A stretch of DNA of 64,000 nt from Micromonospora sp. NBC_01740 (GCF_035920365.1 NZ_CP109150.1:3720001-3784000); one strand, 5' to 3'. Counted from the stretch's first letter, positions 15,840 through 25,375 are shown. Numbers and translations: made by a program. The notes: generated from the sequence alone by a model not told the origin.

Positions 15840-16691
15840 TCAGGAGCCGAGGCCCGAGGCGCGCCACGCCACGTCGGCCAGCCGGTCCTGCCCGGCGGCG
15901 TTGGGATGGAACCAGTCCAGCGGGTTGACCAGCTCCAGGTCGAACCGCACGCGGTGCACCGCCCCGCCGTCGTGCCGGCAGCGCGAGCCGTACGCCTTGC
16001 AGGCGGCGGCGAGCTGGGCGTTGTAGTCGGCGATGCGCTCCCGCACGGCCGCCCGGCGGGCCCGGTCGAGCGGGTCCGTCGAGGTGGGGTTGGCCAGCAG
16101 CGCCGGGCAGACGCCCCGCTTCCAGGCCCGCACCGCCCGCGCGTCGGTGTGCCCGACCTCCCAGAGCCGGTGCAGGTTGGGCACGCTCACCACCAGCACC
16201 CTGGCCTTCGGTCGCCCCTGCCGCAGCACCCGCAGGCCGCGGTCCACCTCGGCGCGGAACTGCTTCACCGGGGTCATCGCCTCGATGCCGCCCCGGCACA
16301 CGTCGTTGGCGCCGATCAGCACGGTGACGTGGTCGACGCGGTCGCGTACCGCCCGCTGGGCCTGCCCCTCCAGCGACGCCGCGCGGGCCCCGGGGCTGGC
16401 GTGGTTGTGGGCCTTGCCCCGGATCGCCGGGTTCCGGTCGAGCAGCCGCCGGTAGAGGCTGTCGACGCGCAGCCCGTCGCCGGTGGACCAGGAGTTGCGC
16501 TCGCACGAGACGAGCACCAGGCAGGAGCCGAAGCCGGTGCTGATCGAGTCGCCGAGGGCCGCGATGCCGCCGGGCGAGCCGGGCGACGGCGTCTCCCGCG
16601 GCGGGCGGGAGCCGGGCTCCCCGCCGCCCTCGCAGGCGAGCGCGACCAGCGCCAGCAGACAGGCGGCCACGGTGACCCAGCGTCGAGGCAT
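15840..16691 (-). CDS. Secreted SGNH/GDSL hydrolase, possible lipoprotein
   Basis: This 283-residue exported hydrolase has a signal sequence ending in ALVALAC with a lipobox-like cysteine at residue 20 (the -3 residue is Ala, so lipidation is uncertain). The SGNH blocks are clear: Ser in ALGDSISTG (block I), Gly in the SPGARAAS region (block II), Asn in LIGANDVC (block III) and the Asp-x-x-His-type motif near the end as DWFHPNAAG (block V). It is probably an esterase or lipase acting outside the membrane. It stands alone on the minus strand. Confidence 0.85.
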   Translation of the reverse strand: MPRRWVTVAACLLALVALACEGGGEPGSRPPRETPSPGSPGGIAALGDSISTGFGSCLVLVSCERNSWSTGDGLRVDSLYRRLLDRNPAIRGKAHNHASPGARAASLEGQAQRAVRDRVDHVTVLIGANDVCRGGIEAMTPVKQFRAEVDRGLRVLRQGRPKARVLVVSVPNLHRLWEVGHTDARAVRAWKRGVCPALLANPTSTDPLDRARRAAVRERIADYNAQLAAACKAYGSRCRHDGGAVHRVRFDLELVNPLDWFHPNAAGQDRLADVAWRASGLGS

Positions 16692-16829
16692 ACCATCCCC
16701 AGTCCCGCAGCGGAGAGCGACAGCGCGGTAACTCTAAGCGCGGCCCCGGTGGGGCAACCCGCCGCTGTCGACAATGCGGCAGAGGGCTGTTCCCGCTCGG
16801 CTTCGCATGCTAGCGGATCGATACGTCAG

Positions 16830-16923
16830 GCGGGGCCAGCGTGGCGGGCGGGGGCCAGCGCGCGAGGCGGAGGCCGGTGGGCCGGGCGGGGGTCAGCGCG
16901 CCAGGCGGGGGTCGGCGCGCCAG
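16830..16923. repeat. Minisatellite: five 18-19-bp tandem units
   Basis: Units beginning GCGG at 16830-16847, 16848-16866, 16867-16885, 16886-16904 and 16905-16923. The last two (GCGGGGGTCAGCGCGCCAG and GCGGGGGTCGGCGCGCCAG) differ by one base. The array covers the last ten codons and stop of the neighbouring minus-strand gene (stop at 16893-16895) and its 3' flank. Confidence 0.85.
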
Positions 16924-17516
16924 GGCGCGGGCTGGCCGTGCAGCCACCAGTGCAGGGTCCGGGTGATCCGGGGCAGCACCAGGTAGGTCATCAGCGGGGT
17001 CAGCGTGAGGGTCATCATCAGCACCCTGGCGGCCAGCGGCACGTCCGGGAGGAAACGGCTGGTGAGCAGCGTCGCGGTCAGGCTGAGCGGGAAGAACGCC
17101 AGCCAGATCGTCACCGCCTGCTTCCAGCGCGGCGGGGAGGGCGGCGGGACCGTCGGCTCGGCGCTGACCGGCACGGTCTGCGCCACGTGCTCCGGCGGCG
17201 GGTCGAACCAGCCCTCGACGCCGGTACGCCGCTCGACCCGCGTGTGCTCGACGATGCCCTGCGCCGAGGAGAGCCACCAGTGCCGCTGCGGGGACTCCTC
17301 CCAGCGGCGCAGCGTGTCGTGGTCGGCGAAGCGGTAGATGATGTGCCACTCCCCGGAGCCGGGCGCGCTGCGTACCCAGCCGGACCCGAGGAACCCCGGG
17401 AACGCCTCGGCCAGCGCCGTGCCGGCCCGCATCCAGGCCACCATCTCGCTGGTCCGGGCGGGGTCGGTGCGCCGGGCGACGGCGACGGTCACCGGCAGCG
17501 CGTGGGTCATCGTCAT
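16893..17516 (-). CDS. ABM-domain protein with C-terminal membrane helices
   Basis: This 207-residue protein has an N-terminal ABM-like domain (1-105: VTVAVARRTDPARTSEMVAWM, FLGSGWVRSAPGSGEWHIIYRF, then DTLRRWEESPQRHWWL). A Pro-rich linker and two or three membrane helices (about 135-190) follow. This layout is known in actinobacterial antibiotic-biosynthesis-monooxygenase-domain proteins. Three ATGs compete (17525, 17516, 17510); GGAGAGG best fits 17516. The gene lies between two minisatellites. The last codons are made of the 3' repeat, so its C-terminus may vary between strains. Confidence 0.78.
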   Translation of the reverse strand: MTMTHALPVTVAVARRTDPARTSEMVAWMRAGTALAEAFPGFLGSGWVRSAPGSGEWHIIYRFADHDTLRRWEESPQRHWWLSSAQGIVEHTRVERRTGVEGWFDPPPEHVAQTVPVSAEPTVPPPSPPRWKQAVTIWLAFFPLSLTATLLTSRFLPDVPLAARVLMMTLTLTPLMTYLVLPRITRTLHWWLHGQPAPWRADPRLAR

Positions 17517-17600
17517 ACCGGCCATCCTCTCCGCTCGGAGCCGGTTCGACAGGCTCACGGGCCACCGGTATGACGCACCCCACCAGCGGGGTGACGCGGC

Positions 17601-17690
17601 CCACCGCGAGGGCCGACGCGGCAGGACCGGTGGGGCCGGCGCGGCCGACCGCGATGGCCGGCGCGGCAGGACCGGCGGGGCCGGCGCGGC
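17601..17690. repeat. Two 45-bp tandem repeat units
   Basis: Unit 1 is 17601-17645 and unit 2 is 17646-17690; they agree at 41 of 45 positions. Partial similarity continues on both sides. It lies in the intergenic region upstream of the ABM membrane gene. Because 45 is a multiple of three, the repeat stays open in some frames, but no start or ribosome site supports a gene there. Confidence 0.85.
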
Positions 17691-17794
17691 CCACCGGCGG
17701 GGTGGCGGCCGGCCAACCCGCGCGGGGAGCAGGGGGAGCCCGGGGCCCACCGCCGGGGCGGGTTAAGCGGGTCGATCGGGGGTAGGTCGGTGAG

Positions 17795-18058
17795 ATGACG
17801 AGATCGCAGCCCCGGCGCGCCCGTGGCACGGTCGGCCACGCCTACAGCGCGCTCAACATGCGGCTCGTGCTCGCCGGGTTCGGTCTGGTGACCATGACCG
17901 TCTTCGCGGTGCTGGCGTTCAACGCCGACCTGGTGTGGCTCGGGGTCCTCTGCGTGGTCTTCGCGGTGGTCGCCGTGGTCGACCTGATCATCATCCAGCG
18001 GCGCCGCGCCGCCCGCCGCCGGGAGGAACCGGGAGCCCGCCACTCACTCTTCGAGTGA
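17795..18058 (+). CDS. Small membrane protein (DUF6343-like)
   Basis: This 87-residue protein has an Arg-rich N-terminus (MTRSQPRRARGTVGHAYSAL), two membrane helices (about 28-46 and 50-68) and a basic cytoplasmic tail ([15 protein letters not shown]). The pattern resembles the DUF6343 family of actinobacteria, whose role is unknown. It ends 12 bases before the succinate-semialdehyde dehydrogenase gene and is probably the first gene of that operon. Confidence 0.72.
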   Translation: MTRSQPRRARGTVGHAYSALNMRLVLAGFGLVTMTVFAVLAFNADLVWLGVLCVVFAVVAVVDLIIIQRRRAARRREEPGARHSLFE

Positions 18059-18070
18059 CAGGAGTACGAG

Positions 18071-19483
18071 ATGCCCATCGCGACCACCAATCCCGCCACG
18101 GGACAGACGCTCAAGACGTACGAACCGATGTCGCCGGAGCAGATCGACGCCGCAATCGAGCGGGCCGACCTGGCGTACCGCCAGCTGCGCGGCACCACCG
18201 TCGACCAGCGCGGGCGCTGGCTGAACGCGGCGGCCGACCTGCTGGAGGCCGAGCGCGACGAGATCGCCCGGCTGATGACCACCGAGATGGGCAAGACGTA
18301 CGCCTCGGCCCAGGCGGAGGTCACCAAGTGCGCCGCCGCCTGCCGCTTCTACGCGGCGAAGGCGGCCGAGTTCCTCGCCGACGAGCCCGCCGACGCCGGA
18401 GCGGTCAAGGCCACCCGCGCCTTCGTCCGCTACCAGCCGATTGGGCCGGTGCTCGCGGTGATGCCCTGGAACTTCCCGCTGTGGCAGGTGCTGCGCTTCG
18501 CCGCGCCGGCCCTGATGGCCGGCAACACCGGCCTGCTCAAGCACGCCTCCAACGTGCCGCAGACCGCGCTGCTGCTGGAGGACCTGTTCCGCCGCGCCGG
18601 CTTCCCGGAGGGGGCGTTCACCACCCTGCTGGTCGGCTCGGCCGAGGTCGACCGGGTGCTCAGCGACCCGCGGGTACGCGCGGCGACGCTGACGGGCAGC
18701 GAGGGCGCCGGCCGGTCGATCGCCCAGATCGCCGGCCGGGAGCTGAAGAAGACCGTGCTGGAGCTCGGCGGCAGCGACCCGTTCGTGGTGATGCCGTCGG
18801 CGGACCTGGACCGGGCCGCCGAGGTCGCCACTACCGCCCGCTGCCAGAACAACGGCCAGTCCTGCATCGCGGCCAAGCGGTTCATCGTGCACGCCGACGT
18901 CTTCGACGCCTTCGCCGAGAAGTTCGCCGCGAACATGGCGGCCCTGCGGGTCGGCGATCCGATGGACCCCGGCACCGACGTCGGCCCGCTGGCCAGCGAG
19001 GGCGGGCGCGACGAGATCCACGCCCAGGTGCGGGACGCGGTCGACAAGGGCGCCACCGTGCTCTGCGGCGGCGAGCTGCCCGCCGGCCCCGGTTGGTTCT
19101 ACCCGCCGACCGTGGTCACCGACCTGAGGCCGGAGATGCGGATGTGGTCCGAGGAGGTCTTCGGGCCCGTCGCGGGCCTCTACCGGGTGTCGTCGTACGA
19201 CGAGGCGATCGAGGTGGCCAACGGCACCTCCTTCGGCCTGGGGTCCAACGCCTGGACCCGGGACCCGCAGGAGCAGGAGCGCTTCGCCGTCGACCTCGAC
19301 GCCGGGAACGTCTTCGTCAACGGGATGACCACGTCCTACCCGGAACTGCCCTTCGGCGGGGTGAAGAACTCCGGCTACGGCCGCGAGCTCTCCGCGCTCG
19401 GCATGCGGGAGTTCTGCAACACCAAGACCGTCTGGGTGGGCGAGGGGGCCGCCTCGGCCGGCGCCGGGGCGCACGCGGAGTAG
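18071..19483 (+). CDS. gabD: Succinate-semialdehyde dehydrogenase (NADP-type)
   Basis: This 470-residue aldehyde dehydrogenase oxidises an aldehyde to the acid with NAD(P). Landmarks: PWNFPLWQ (132-139), the general base Glu231 in LELGGSDPF, and the nucleophile Cys265 in QNNGQSC. The MPIATTNPATG start, the AGNTGLLKHASNVPQ segment and the C-terminal PFGGVKNSGYGRELS match GabD1-type succinate-semialdehyde dehydrogenases of actinobacteria, so the GABA/2-oxoglutarate bypass is the likely pathway. Substrate choice rests on family likeness. It lies in an operon with a small membrane protein (12-base gap) and an LLM oxidoreductase (55-base gap). Confidence 0.86.
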   Translation: MPIATTNPATGQTLKTYEPMSPEQIDAAIERADLAYRQLRGTTVDQRGRWLNAAADLLEAERDEIARLMTTEMGKTYASAQAEVTKCAAACRFYAAKAAEFLADEPADAGAVKATRAFVRYQPIGPVLAVMPWNFPLWQVLRFAAPALMAGNTGLLKHASNVPQTALLLEDLFRRAGFPEGAFTTLLVGSAEVDRVLSDPRVRAATLTGSEGAGRSIAQIAGRELKKTVLELGGSDPFVVMPSADLDRAAEVATTARCQNNGQSCIAAKRFIVHADVFDAFAEKFAANMAALRVGDPMDPGTDVGPLASEGGRDEIHAQVRDAVDKGATVLCGGELPAGPGWFYPPTVVTDLRPEMRMWSEEVFGPVAGLYRVSSYDEAIEVANGTSFGLGSNAWTRDPQEQERFAVDLDAGNVFVNGMTTSYPELPFGGVKNSGYGRELSALGMREFCNTKTVWVGEGAASAGAGAHAE

Positions 19484-19538
19484 CCCCGCCCGGCTTCGTC
19501 GGCGTAGCCGGACGCCGTCGTGGGTACGGAGTGACGCC

Positions 19539-20504
19539 ATGACGGTGTTCGGCTTCCACGCGTCCCACGAGCAGATCCATCCCCGCGCCCTGCTGGAGGC
19601 GGTGATCCACGCCGAGCGGGCCGGCTTCGACGCCGCCATGTCCTCGGACCACTTCGCGCCCTGGAGCGACCGGCAGGGCCAGTCCGGCTTCGCCTGGTCC
19701 TGGCTCGGCGCCGCGCTCCAGGCGACCAACCTGCCGTTCGGAGTGGTCAACGCCCCCGGGCAGCGCTACCACCCGGCCATCATCGCCCAGGCGATCGGCA
19801 CCCTTGGGGCGATGTACCCGGGCCGGTTCTGGGCCGCCCTCGGCACCGGCGAGGCGAGCAACGAGCACATCACCGGCGACGACTGGCCGCGCAAGGACGT
19901 CCGCACCGCCCGGCTGCGCGAGTGCGTGGACGTGATCCGCGCGCTGCTGGCCGGCGAGGAGGTCAGCCACGACGGCCTGGTCCGGGTGGACCGGGCGAAG
20001 CTGTGGACCCGGCCGGAGCAGCCGCCGGCGCTGATCGGGGCGGCGGTCAGCGTGGCCACCGCCCGCTGGTGCGCCGAGTGGGCGGACGGTCTGATCACCG
20101 TGAACGCCCCGACCGCGCACCTGCGGCAGATGATCGACGCGTACCGGGACGCCGGCGGGCGCGGCCCGCTGCACCTCCAGGTGCACGTGAGCTGGGCGCC
20201 GGAGCAGGCCGAGGCCGAGCGGCTCGCGTACGACCAGTGGCGCAGCAACGTCTTCGCCCCGCCGGTCTGCTGGGACCTGGAGACCCCGGAGCACTTCGAC
20301 GTGGTCTCGCAGGACGTGCCGATGGAGAAGGTCCACGACGTCGTGAACGTCTCCGCCGACCTCGGCCGGCACGTCGGCTGGCTGGAGGAGTACCTGGAGC
20401 TGGGCTTCGACCAGATCGCCCTGCACCACGTCGGGCAGGAGCAGCGGGACTTCATCGACGCGTTCGGCGCCGAGGTGCTGCCGAAGCTGCGCAGCGCCGG
20501 CTGA
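19539..20504 (+). CDS. LLM-class flavin-dependent oxidoreductase
   Basis: This 321-residue luciferase-like (beta/alpha)8 protein uses FMN or F420. It starts MTVFGFHASHEQIHPRALLEAV. The SSDHFAPWSDRQGQSGFAWSWLGAALQAT segment and GRFWAALGTGEASNEHITG are typical of the TIGR03885/TIGR03557-type group. Cofactor and substrate cannot be read from the sequence. It is the third gene of the operon that begins at 17795. Confidence 0.85.
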   Translation: MTVFGFHASHEQIHPRALLEAVIHAERAGFDAAMSSDHFAPWSDRQGQSGFAWSWLGAALQATNLPFGVVNAPGQRYHPAIIAQAIGTLGAMYPGRFWAALGTGEASNEHITGDDWPRKDVRTARLRECVDVIRALLAGEEVSHDGLVRVDRAKLWTRPEQPPALIGAAVSVATARWCAEWADGLITVNAPTAHLRQMIDAYRDAGGRGPLHLQVHVSWAPEQAEAERLAYDQWRSNVFAPPVCWDLETPEHFDVVSQDVPMEKVHDVVNVSADLGRHVGWLEEYLELGFDQIALHHVGQEQRDFIDAFGAEVLPKLRSAG

Positions 20505-20556
20505 GCGGTCCCGTCCCGGGCCTGCGCGGTGCCTGCCCGGGGTGAGCGGACCGGCG

Positions 20557-21099
20557 TCAGGGCAGGCGGCGGACGAGGACCTGCCCGGGCCACGGGTCGC
20601 GGCCCGGGCGCTCGACCGTGAACAGGTCGGTGGCGGTGAAGCCCTGCCGCTCGTACCACCGGACCAGCGCGCCGTCGTCGCCCGCGTAGCAGTCCACCCG
20701 CAGCAGGCCGAGCCCGCGCTCCCGGGCCAGCTCCGCGGCGTGCGCCAGCAGCCGGCCGCCGATGCCCGACCCGGCGTGTGCGCGGTCGGTGACCAGCAGG
20801 TTCACGTACAGCTCGGGTTCGGTGGCGGGTGGCACGTACTCGGTCGCCGTCCCGACCACCAGTGCGCCGACCGGTCGGTCGTCGAGCGTCGCCAGCCACA
20901 GCCCGCCGCCGCTCGTCCAGGCCTCGGCCTGTGCGACCCGCCGCGGGTCGGTCGAGGCCGCCTCGGTGCCCCACTGGCCGGTGCGACCCCGCGCCGCCAG
21001 CCAGGCGGTGGCGTCGTCGAGCAGCCGCAGCACGGCGGGCGCGTCGGTCGGGCCGCCGGGACGCAGACCCAGGCTCCGCTGGTCGCTCATGACGGACAT
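20557..21099 (-). CDS. GNAT-family N-acetyltransferase
   Basis: This 180-residue acetyl-CoA-dependent acyltransferase shows the GNAT core: LRPGGPTDAPAVLRLLDDA (motif C), VNLLVTDRAHAGSGIGGRLLAHAAELA (motif A; pyrophosphate loop AGSGIG, an R/Q-x-x-G-x-G/A variant) and VRWYERQGFTATD (motif B). Substrate unknown. Starts at ATG 21099 or ATG 21090 are both possible. It converges with the LLM oxidoreductase gene, 52 bases apart. Confidence 0.85.
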   Translation of the reverse strand: MSVMSDQRSLGLRPGGPTDAPAVLRLLDDATAWLAARGRTGQWGTEAASTDPRRVAQAEAWTSGGGLWLATLDDRPVGALVVGTATEYVPPATEPELYVNLLVTDRAHAGSGIGGRLLAHAAELARERGLGLLRVDCYAGDDGALVRWYERQGFTATDLFTVERPGRDPWPGQVLVRRLP

Positions 21100-21255
21100 G
21101 CTGCTACAACCAGGTGTCTCGACGCGAGCAGGTTGGACTGGACGTCGGCCCTCGACGCCGCGAGCCCCGGCCAGGGAGGCGGTCTCCCCGCGCTCGTGCT
21201 GTCGAGCTGATGTCGTGGACGATTCACCGCTCCGGGCGCCAGCTACGCCGGGAGG

Positions 21256-21522
21256 TCATGGCGTCCCGCCCGAGTCGCCGGAGCTGGCGGTGCCCATCGT
21301 GCTGGGATCCCCGCCGTACCCTTCGCCGCGGAGGCTGCCCCGCCCACGGCGCCGTCCGTCCCGGCGGGACTGCCGGATGGCCCTGCGCGCCGCCGTCAAC
21401 GCCGCGTCCCGCCCGTCGGGCGGCGACGCCCGCTGCCTGCTCAGCGGCAGCACGACCAGGATGAGGGCGACGACCGTCGCCGCGATCCCGGTCAGGATCC
21501 ACCCCGTTGCATCCATGGCCAT
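21256..21522 (-). CDS. Small single-pass membrane protein
   Basis: This 88-residue protein has an N-terminal membrane helix (about 6-27, GWILTGIAATVVALILVVLPL) and a basic, glycine/serine-rich tail. No enzymatic motif is seen. It follows the unknown gene at 21567 on the same strand with a 44-base gap. The start at ATG 21522 (MAMDATG) or ATG 21516 is not decided by a good ribosome site. Confidence 0.6.
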   Translation of the reverse strand: MAMDATGWILTGIAATVVALILVVLPLSRQRASPPDGRDAALTAARRAIRQSRRDGRRRGRGSLRGEGYGGDPSTMGTASSGDSGGTP

Positions 21523-21566
21523 GATGGTAGGCGGGCTCCGCCAGGCTCTGGGCCGGCTGATCGTGG

Positions 21567-22502
21567 TCAGGGCGCCGCTGGCCGCCGGGCCTCGGTGAGC
21601 GCGACGAGCCGCTCGGTGTTCAGGCAGGAGGTCAGGCAGCGTTCCTTGGCGTCGCTGGTGAACCGGGCGGTCCAGTCCGTGAAGCCGCCGTCGCCGAGTT
21701 CGACCTCGTCGGCGCCGTCGCCGGCGGTGATCCGCAGCGCCGCGTCGACGTAGTAGCCCCGGCCGCGTCGGCGCTCCGGTTCGTCCACCAGCGGTACGCC
21801 CGCCGGGCCCAGCGTCGGCCGGACGGTGTCGGCGATCCGTTCCCCGACCACGGGGCTGTCCAGCAACGTCAGGCGCACCCGGGCCGCCGCCGACGGCGGC
21901 AGCAGGGTGGCGAGCACCGTGCGCCAGTACGCCAGGTGCAGGGTGAGCAGCCGTGCCTCGGTGCGCCCCGAGCCGGTGTCGCGGGCGCTGGAGACCAGCG
22001 TGAAGAGCCGGAAGTGCGCCGACCAGGTCGGCCCGAAGTCCTGCGCCCGCAGCACCCGGTGGCAGGCGGCCAGGTGCACGGTGCCGCCGGCCGGCTGTTC
22101 CCGGCGGCGCACCGCGGCCTCGATCGCGAGCGCGTTGGTGGGGTCGCTGAGCACCTCGGTGGCGCGGAAGGTGGTGACGATGCGGTTCTGGCTCATCGGC
22201 GTGACGACCGAGCAGGTGCCGATCGGCGCGACGGGGGAGAGGTCGACGCCGGCGAACTCCGCCGGGAGTAGTTCCCACAGGCGGGCCTCGACGGCGGCCA
22301 GCGCGCGGGGGTCGGCCGCCGCCGGCCGGGTGAAGCGGTCCGTGCGCCAGCGGCGGACCAGGTCCGCCGGGCGTACCGCCGCCGCCCGGTCCCGGGCCAC
22401 CGCCAGCAGCAGCGTGCGCAGGTCCGCCGGGCTCAGGCCGGCCAGGGCGCTCCGGGTGTCGTCCGGCAGTCGCGACCAGACCCGCCGCTCCGCGTCGTCC
22501 AT
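21567..22502 (-). CDS. Conserved-looking protein of unknown function
   Basis: This 311-residue soluble protein starts MDDAERRVWSRLPDDTRSAL. Residues 1-60 look like a helical domain. The remainder alternates beta and helix. Notable segments are GTCSVVTPMSQNRIVTTFRATEVLSDPTNALAIEAAVRRR, HLAACHRVLRAQDF, LFTLVSSARDTGSGRTEARLL and a C-terminal CLTSCLNTERLVAL. The ordered Arg/Asn/Thr-rich centre hints at a nucleotide- or phosphate-binding fold, perhaps distantly like class II aminoacyl-tRNA synthetase paralogues, but I cannot name a family. Confidence 0.6.
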   Translation of the reverse strand: MDDAERRVWSRLPDDTRSALAGLSPADLRTLLLAVARDRAAAVRPADLVRRWRTDRFTRPAAADPRALAAVEARLWELLPAEFAGVDLSPVAPIGTCSVVTPMSQNRIVTTFRATEVLSDPTNALAIEAAVRRREQPAGGTVHLAACHRVLRAQDFGPTWSAHFRLFTLVSSARDTGSGRTEARLLTLHLAYWRTVLATLLPPSAAARVRLTLLDSPVVGERIADTVRPTLGPAGVPLVDEPERRRGRGYYVDAALRITAGDGADEVELGDGGFTDWTARFTSDAKERCLTSCLNTERLVALTEARRPAAP

Positions 22503-22592
22503 GCCGGCAACCCTGTCGTACGCCCCGCCTGCCGTCCACCGGATTCGGCGGCTGCCGGCCGCACGGCCCGCGTCGCGGCCGGACCCGGTGGT

Positions 22593-22620
22593 GGCCTCCC
22601 CCGGGGACCCGGGGGAGGCC
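22593..22620 (-). terminator. Terminator hairpin downstream of GH9 cellulase
   Basis: GGCCTCCCCCGGG (22593-22605) and CCCGGGGGAGGCC (22608-22620) are perfect 13-base arms around a 2-base centre. It lies 94 bases after the cellulase stop on the minus strand. Confidence 0.6.
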
Positions 22621-22713
22621 GTTACGCGGGCGACGCGCTCGTCACCTGGGACGATTCGGGCCGGTGCGGCCGAGGCGACGGATCGCCTGGGCGCGCACCG
22701 GACCACGGGTCGG

Positions 22714-25326
22714 TCAGGAGAGCGCGCAGGCCGCGCCGTTGACGGTGATCAGGCCGGGCGCCGGGTTGGCGCCGCCGCCGGTCACCGCGTTGAAGCCGAA
22801 GGTGACGGTGCCGCCCGGGGCGATCCTGGCGTTGTACGACTCGTTCTTCGCGGTGACCGTGGCCCCCGCCTGGGTCGCCTTCGCCAGCCACGCCTCGCGT
22901 ACCTTCTGGTCGCCGGTGAAGGCGAAGCGGGCCGCCCAGCCGTCGATCGCGCTGGTGCCGGTGTTGCGGATGGTCACCTGGGCGGTGAACCCGGTGCCGC
23001 CCTGCCAGGCGCCGTAGTTGGTGTACGTGGCGGAGCAGGTGGGCGCCGGCACCGCCTTCGAGTCGCCCTGGTCGGCCAGGAACGAGGCGATCCAGGCCAG
23101 CGCCGAGTTCCAGTTGATGGCCACCTCGTTGGTCGCGTACGAGTTGATGTCGTCGACGTAGCAGAACATCGGCTTGCAGCCGGCGAGCAGCTTGGCGGCG
23201 AACGGGTCCTGGAGGGCGGCGTTCGGGCCGCCGGCCAGCGAGCCGGCGGGCGGCTTCGGCAGGTCCGGGTCGAGCTGGTGGCCGAAGATCCGGCTGTGCT
23301 GGTTCTCCGCCGCGTGCTCGCCCCACCCGGTCACGTACGAGATGTTCAGCGCGTTGCGGCCGAGGACGTAGTCCATCGCCTGCACCGCGCCGTCGCGGTA
23401 CTTCGCGTCGCGGGTCAGGTCGAAGGCGGTGGCCAGCACGACCGCGTTGTTGATGAGGTTGCCGTTGCCGCCCCAGAAGTAGCTGTCCGGGTCGCCGGGC
23501 ATCGGCAGCCCGTACGCCTGCCGGGCCGCCTCGGCGAGGTGGGCGTCGGCGGCGCCGGTGACGGAGGCGCGGACGCGGGCCAGGTCGGCGGCCGGCAGTC
23601 CGTTCGGCACGGTGGCCAGGTCGAGCCGGCCCAGCGCCGCGACGCCCTGCCAGCCGAAGCCGCGCGGGTCGAACACGTTCCCGGTGTGGTGCGGCGACGC
23701 GGTCAGGTCCGCCAGGTACGGCTGCTCCCCGGTGGTCAGGAAGAGCTCGGCGGCGGCCCAGTAGAACTCGTCGGTGACGTTCGTGTCGTCGTACGCGCCG
23801 CCGCCGGTGCTGTCGGCGGGGCTGGCGTACCGCGTCGGGTTGGCCTTCGCCGCGGCGTAGGCCGTCTTTGCCGCCGTGCCGCAGCGCGTCGCGAAGGCCG
23901 CGTCGTAGGGGGCGAAGAGCCGCGCGCACTGGGCGGCGACGGCGGCCAGGTTGAGGGTGGCGGCGGTCGACGGCGGGTGCAGCTCGCGCTGCTCGGGGTC
24001 GTCGTGCGGGGCGAGCGGCAGCCCGGTCCAGTTCCGGTCGTGGATCTTGTGGTGGGCCATTCCGGCGAGCGGCTTGCCGGCCGGCACCTGCATGCGCAGC
24101 AGGAACTCCAGCTCCCAGCGGGCCTCGTCGAGCACGTCCGGTACGCCGTTGCCGCGCTCGGGCACCCGCAGCGTGCTGTCGCCGAGGGCCGCGCCGTGCC
24201 CGGCGGTGGCGGCCGTGCGGGTCCGCTCGAAGGTGTTCAGCAGCTGGTAGGTGGCGATGCCGCCGTTGACCACGTACTTGCCGTGGTCGCCGGCGTCGTA
24301 CCAGCCGCCGCGCACGTCGAGGGAGTAGTCGCAGACGCCCGGCTGGCAGGGCACGGAGGTGTCGCCCTTGTTGGGCGCGACGCCGAGGTGCCCGGCCGGG
24401 CGGGCGTACTCCGCGCCGATCAGGTCGCCGTCGATGGCGATGCCGCTGCGCTGGGCGTAGAAGAACTGGAGGGAGTCGGCGCGCAGCCGGTCGTAGAGGG
24501 TGCCCGAGATGTCGAAGGGGTGGCTGGTCTCGCCGTCGACGGTCAGGGTCAGCCCCGCCCCCGGGGTCCGGTACGACGAGAAGTCGAGCGTCTGCACGTT
24601 CTGCCCGGAGGCGGCGTCGACGCCGCGCGGGGTGGTGCTGCCGCTGGCCAGGACGGTGCCGGCGGCCGACTTGAGCTGCCAGGGCAGGGCGTCGGTCGCC
24701 GACGTGACCACTGTGGCGTTCTTCGGTCCGCCGGGCAGGTAGCCGACCTGGTTGACCCGCACCCGTGGCCCGGTGTCGGGCACGTACGGCGCGGGCGGGT
24801 CGCCGCCGCGCAGCGAGACGTCGTCGAGGCAGACGGTCTGCTCGGCCGCGTTGCCGCCGACCTGGAAGATCAGTTGGGCGGCGGGGTTCGCCTCGGGCAC
24901 CGTGAACGTCTTCTCGAACCGCTGGGCGGTGCCGCTGGCGGTGGCGTCGACGCTGGCGTACGTGGTGTAGGGGGCGGTGCCCAGTTGCAGGACGGCCTTG
25001 ACGGCGGTGCCGGGGGTGGCGGAGACGTCGAAGCCGAGCGTGTACTCGGCCCCGGCGACCAGCGGCACGCCGTCCTGGCCGATGCCGGCGTCCCACGGGT
25101 TGGCCAGGCCGCCGGGCACGGTGGCGCAGAGCCGGCCGTCGGTGACCGCGAGCGGGCCGGTGCCGTAGGAGAACCAGGGGGACACGCCGGCGCTGAAGTC
25201 GCCGTTGTCGATCTGCTCGGGGGCGTCGGGGGGCGGTTCGGCGTGGGCGGTGCCGGCGGTGGCTCCGGTCAGGGCGATGGCGGTCGCGGTCGCGAGCAGT
25301 GCGAGGCGACGTCGGGATGGCGTCAC
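22714..25326 (-). CDS. Secreted GH9 endoglucanase with two carbohydrate-binding modules
   Basis: This 870-residue cellulase has a signal peptide (1-29, cut after AHA), a CBM4-like module (38-173), an immunoglobulin-like domain (185-275) and a GH9 catalytic domain (280-752). A C-terminal CBM2 (763-870; Cys764 and Cys868 probably bridged) ends the protein. Catalytic residues are visible: the Asp pair in YDAGDHGKY (D344, D347), His in QHSRIFGH (about 677) and the acid Glu734 in NEVAINWN. It hydrolyses internal beta-1,4 bonds in cellulose outside the cell. GTG 25326 has GGAAGGA upstream. A perfect CebR-type operator (25376-25389) lies 49 bases before the start, so it should be induced by cello-oligosaccharides. 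Confidence 0.93.
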   Translation of the reverse strand: MTPSRRRLALLATATAIALTGATAGTAHAEPPPDAPEQIDNGDFSAGVSPWFSYGTGPLAVTDGRLCATVPGGLANPWDAGIGQDGVPLVAGAEYTLGFDVSATPGTAVKAVLQLGTAPYTTYASVDATASGTAQRFEKTFTVPEANPAAQLIFQVGGNAAEQTVCLDDVSLRGGDPPAPYVPDTGPRVRVNQVGYLPGGPKNATVVTSATDALPWQLKSAAGTVLASGSTTPRGVDAASGQNVQTLDFSSYRTPGAGLTLTVDGETSHPFDISGTLYDRLRADSLQFFYAQRSGIAIDGDLIGAEYARPAGHLGVAPNKGDTSVPCQPGVCDYSLDVRGGWYDAGDHGKYVVNGGIATYQLLNTFERTRTAATAGHGAALGDSTLRVPERGNGVPDVLDEARWELEFLLRMQVPAGKPLAGMAHHKIHDRNWTGLPLAPHDDPEQRELHPPSTAATLNLAAVAAQCARLFAPYDAAFATRCGTAAKTAYAAAKANPTRYASPADSTGGGAYDDTNVTDEFYWAAAELFLTTGEQPYLADLTASPHHTGNVFDPRGFGWQGVAALGRLDLATVPNGLPAADLARVRASVTGAADAHLAEAARQAYGLPMPGDPDSYFWGGNGNLINNAVVLATAFDLTRDAKYRDGAVQAMDYVLGRNALNISYVTGWGEHAAENQHSRIFGHQLDPDLPKPPAGSLAGGPNAALQDPFAAKLLAGCKPMFCYVDDINSYATNEVAINWNSALAWIASFLADQGDSKAVPAPTCSATYTNYGAWQGGTGFTAQVTIRNTGTSAIDGWAARFAFTGDQKVREAWLAKATQAGATVTAKNESYNARIAPGGTVTFGFNAVTGGGANPAPGLITVNGAACALS

Positions 25327-25375
25327 GGGTGTTCCTTCCGGACGACTGCGGGGACGGGGGATGGCGGTGGCAACC

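Noticed and set aside
16620..16691. Certain lipoprotein status for the SGNH hydrolase
   Set aside because: The cysteine is preceded by Ala-Leu-Ala rather than a good lipobox, so only an exported protein is claimed.
17517..17794. A coding extension of the ABM gene or a separate protein over the 45-bp repeats
   Set aside because: The in-frame extension is a Pro/Ala/Arg repeat with no ribosome site or start, better explained by minisatellite DNA.
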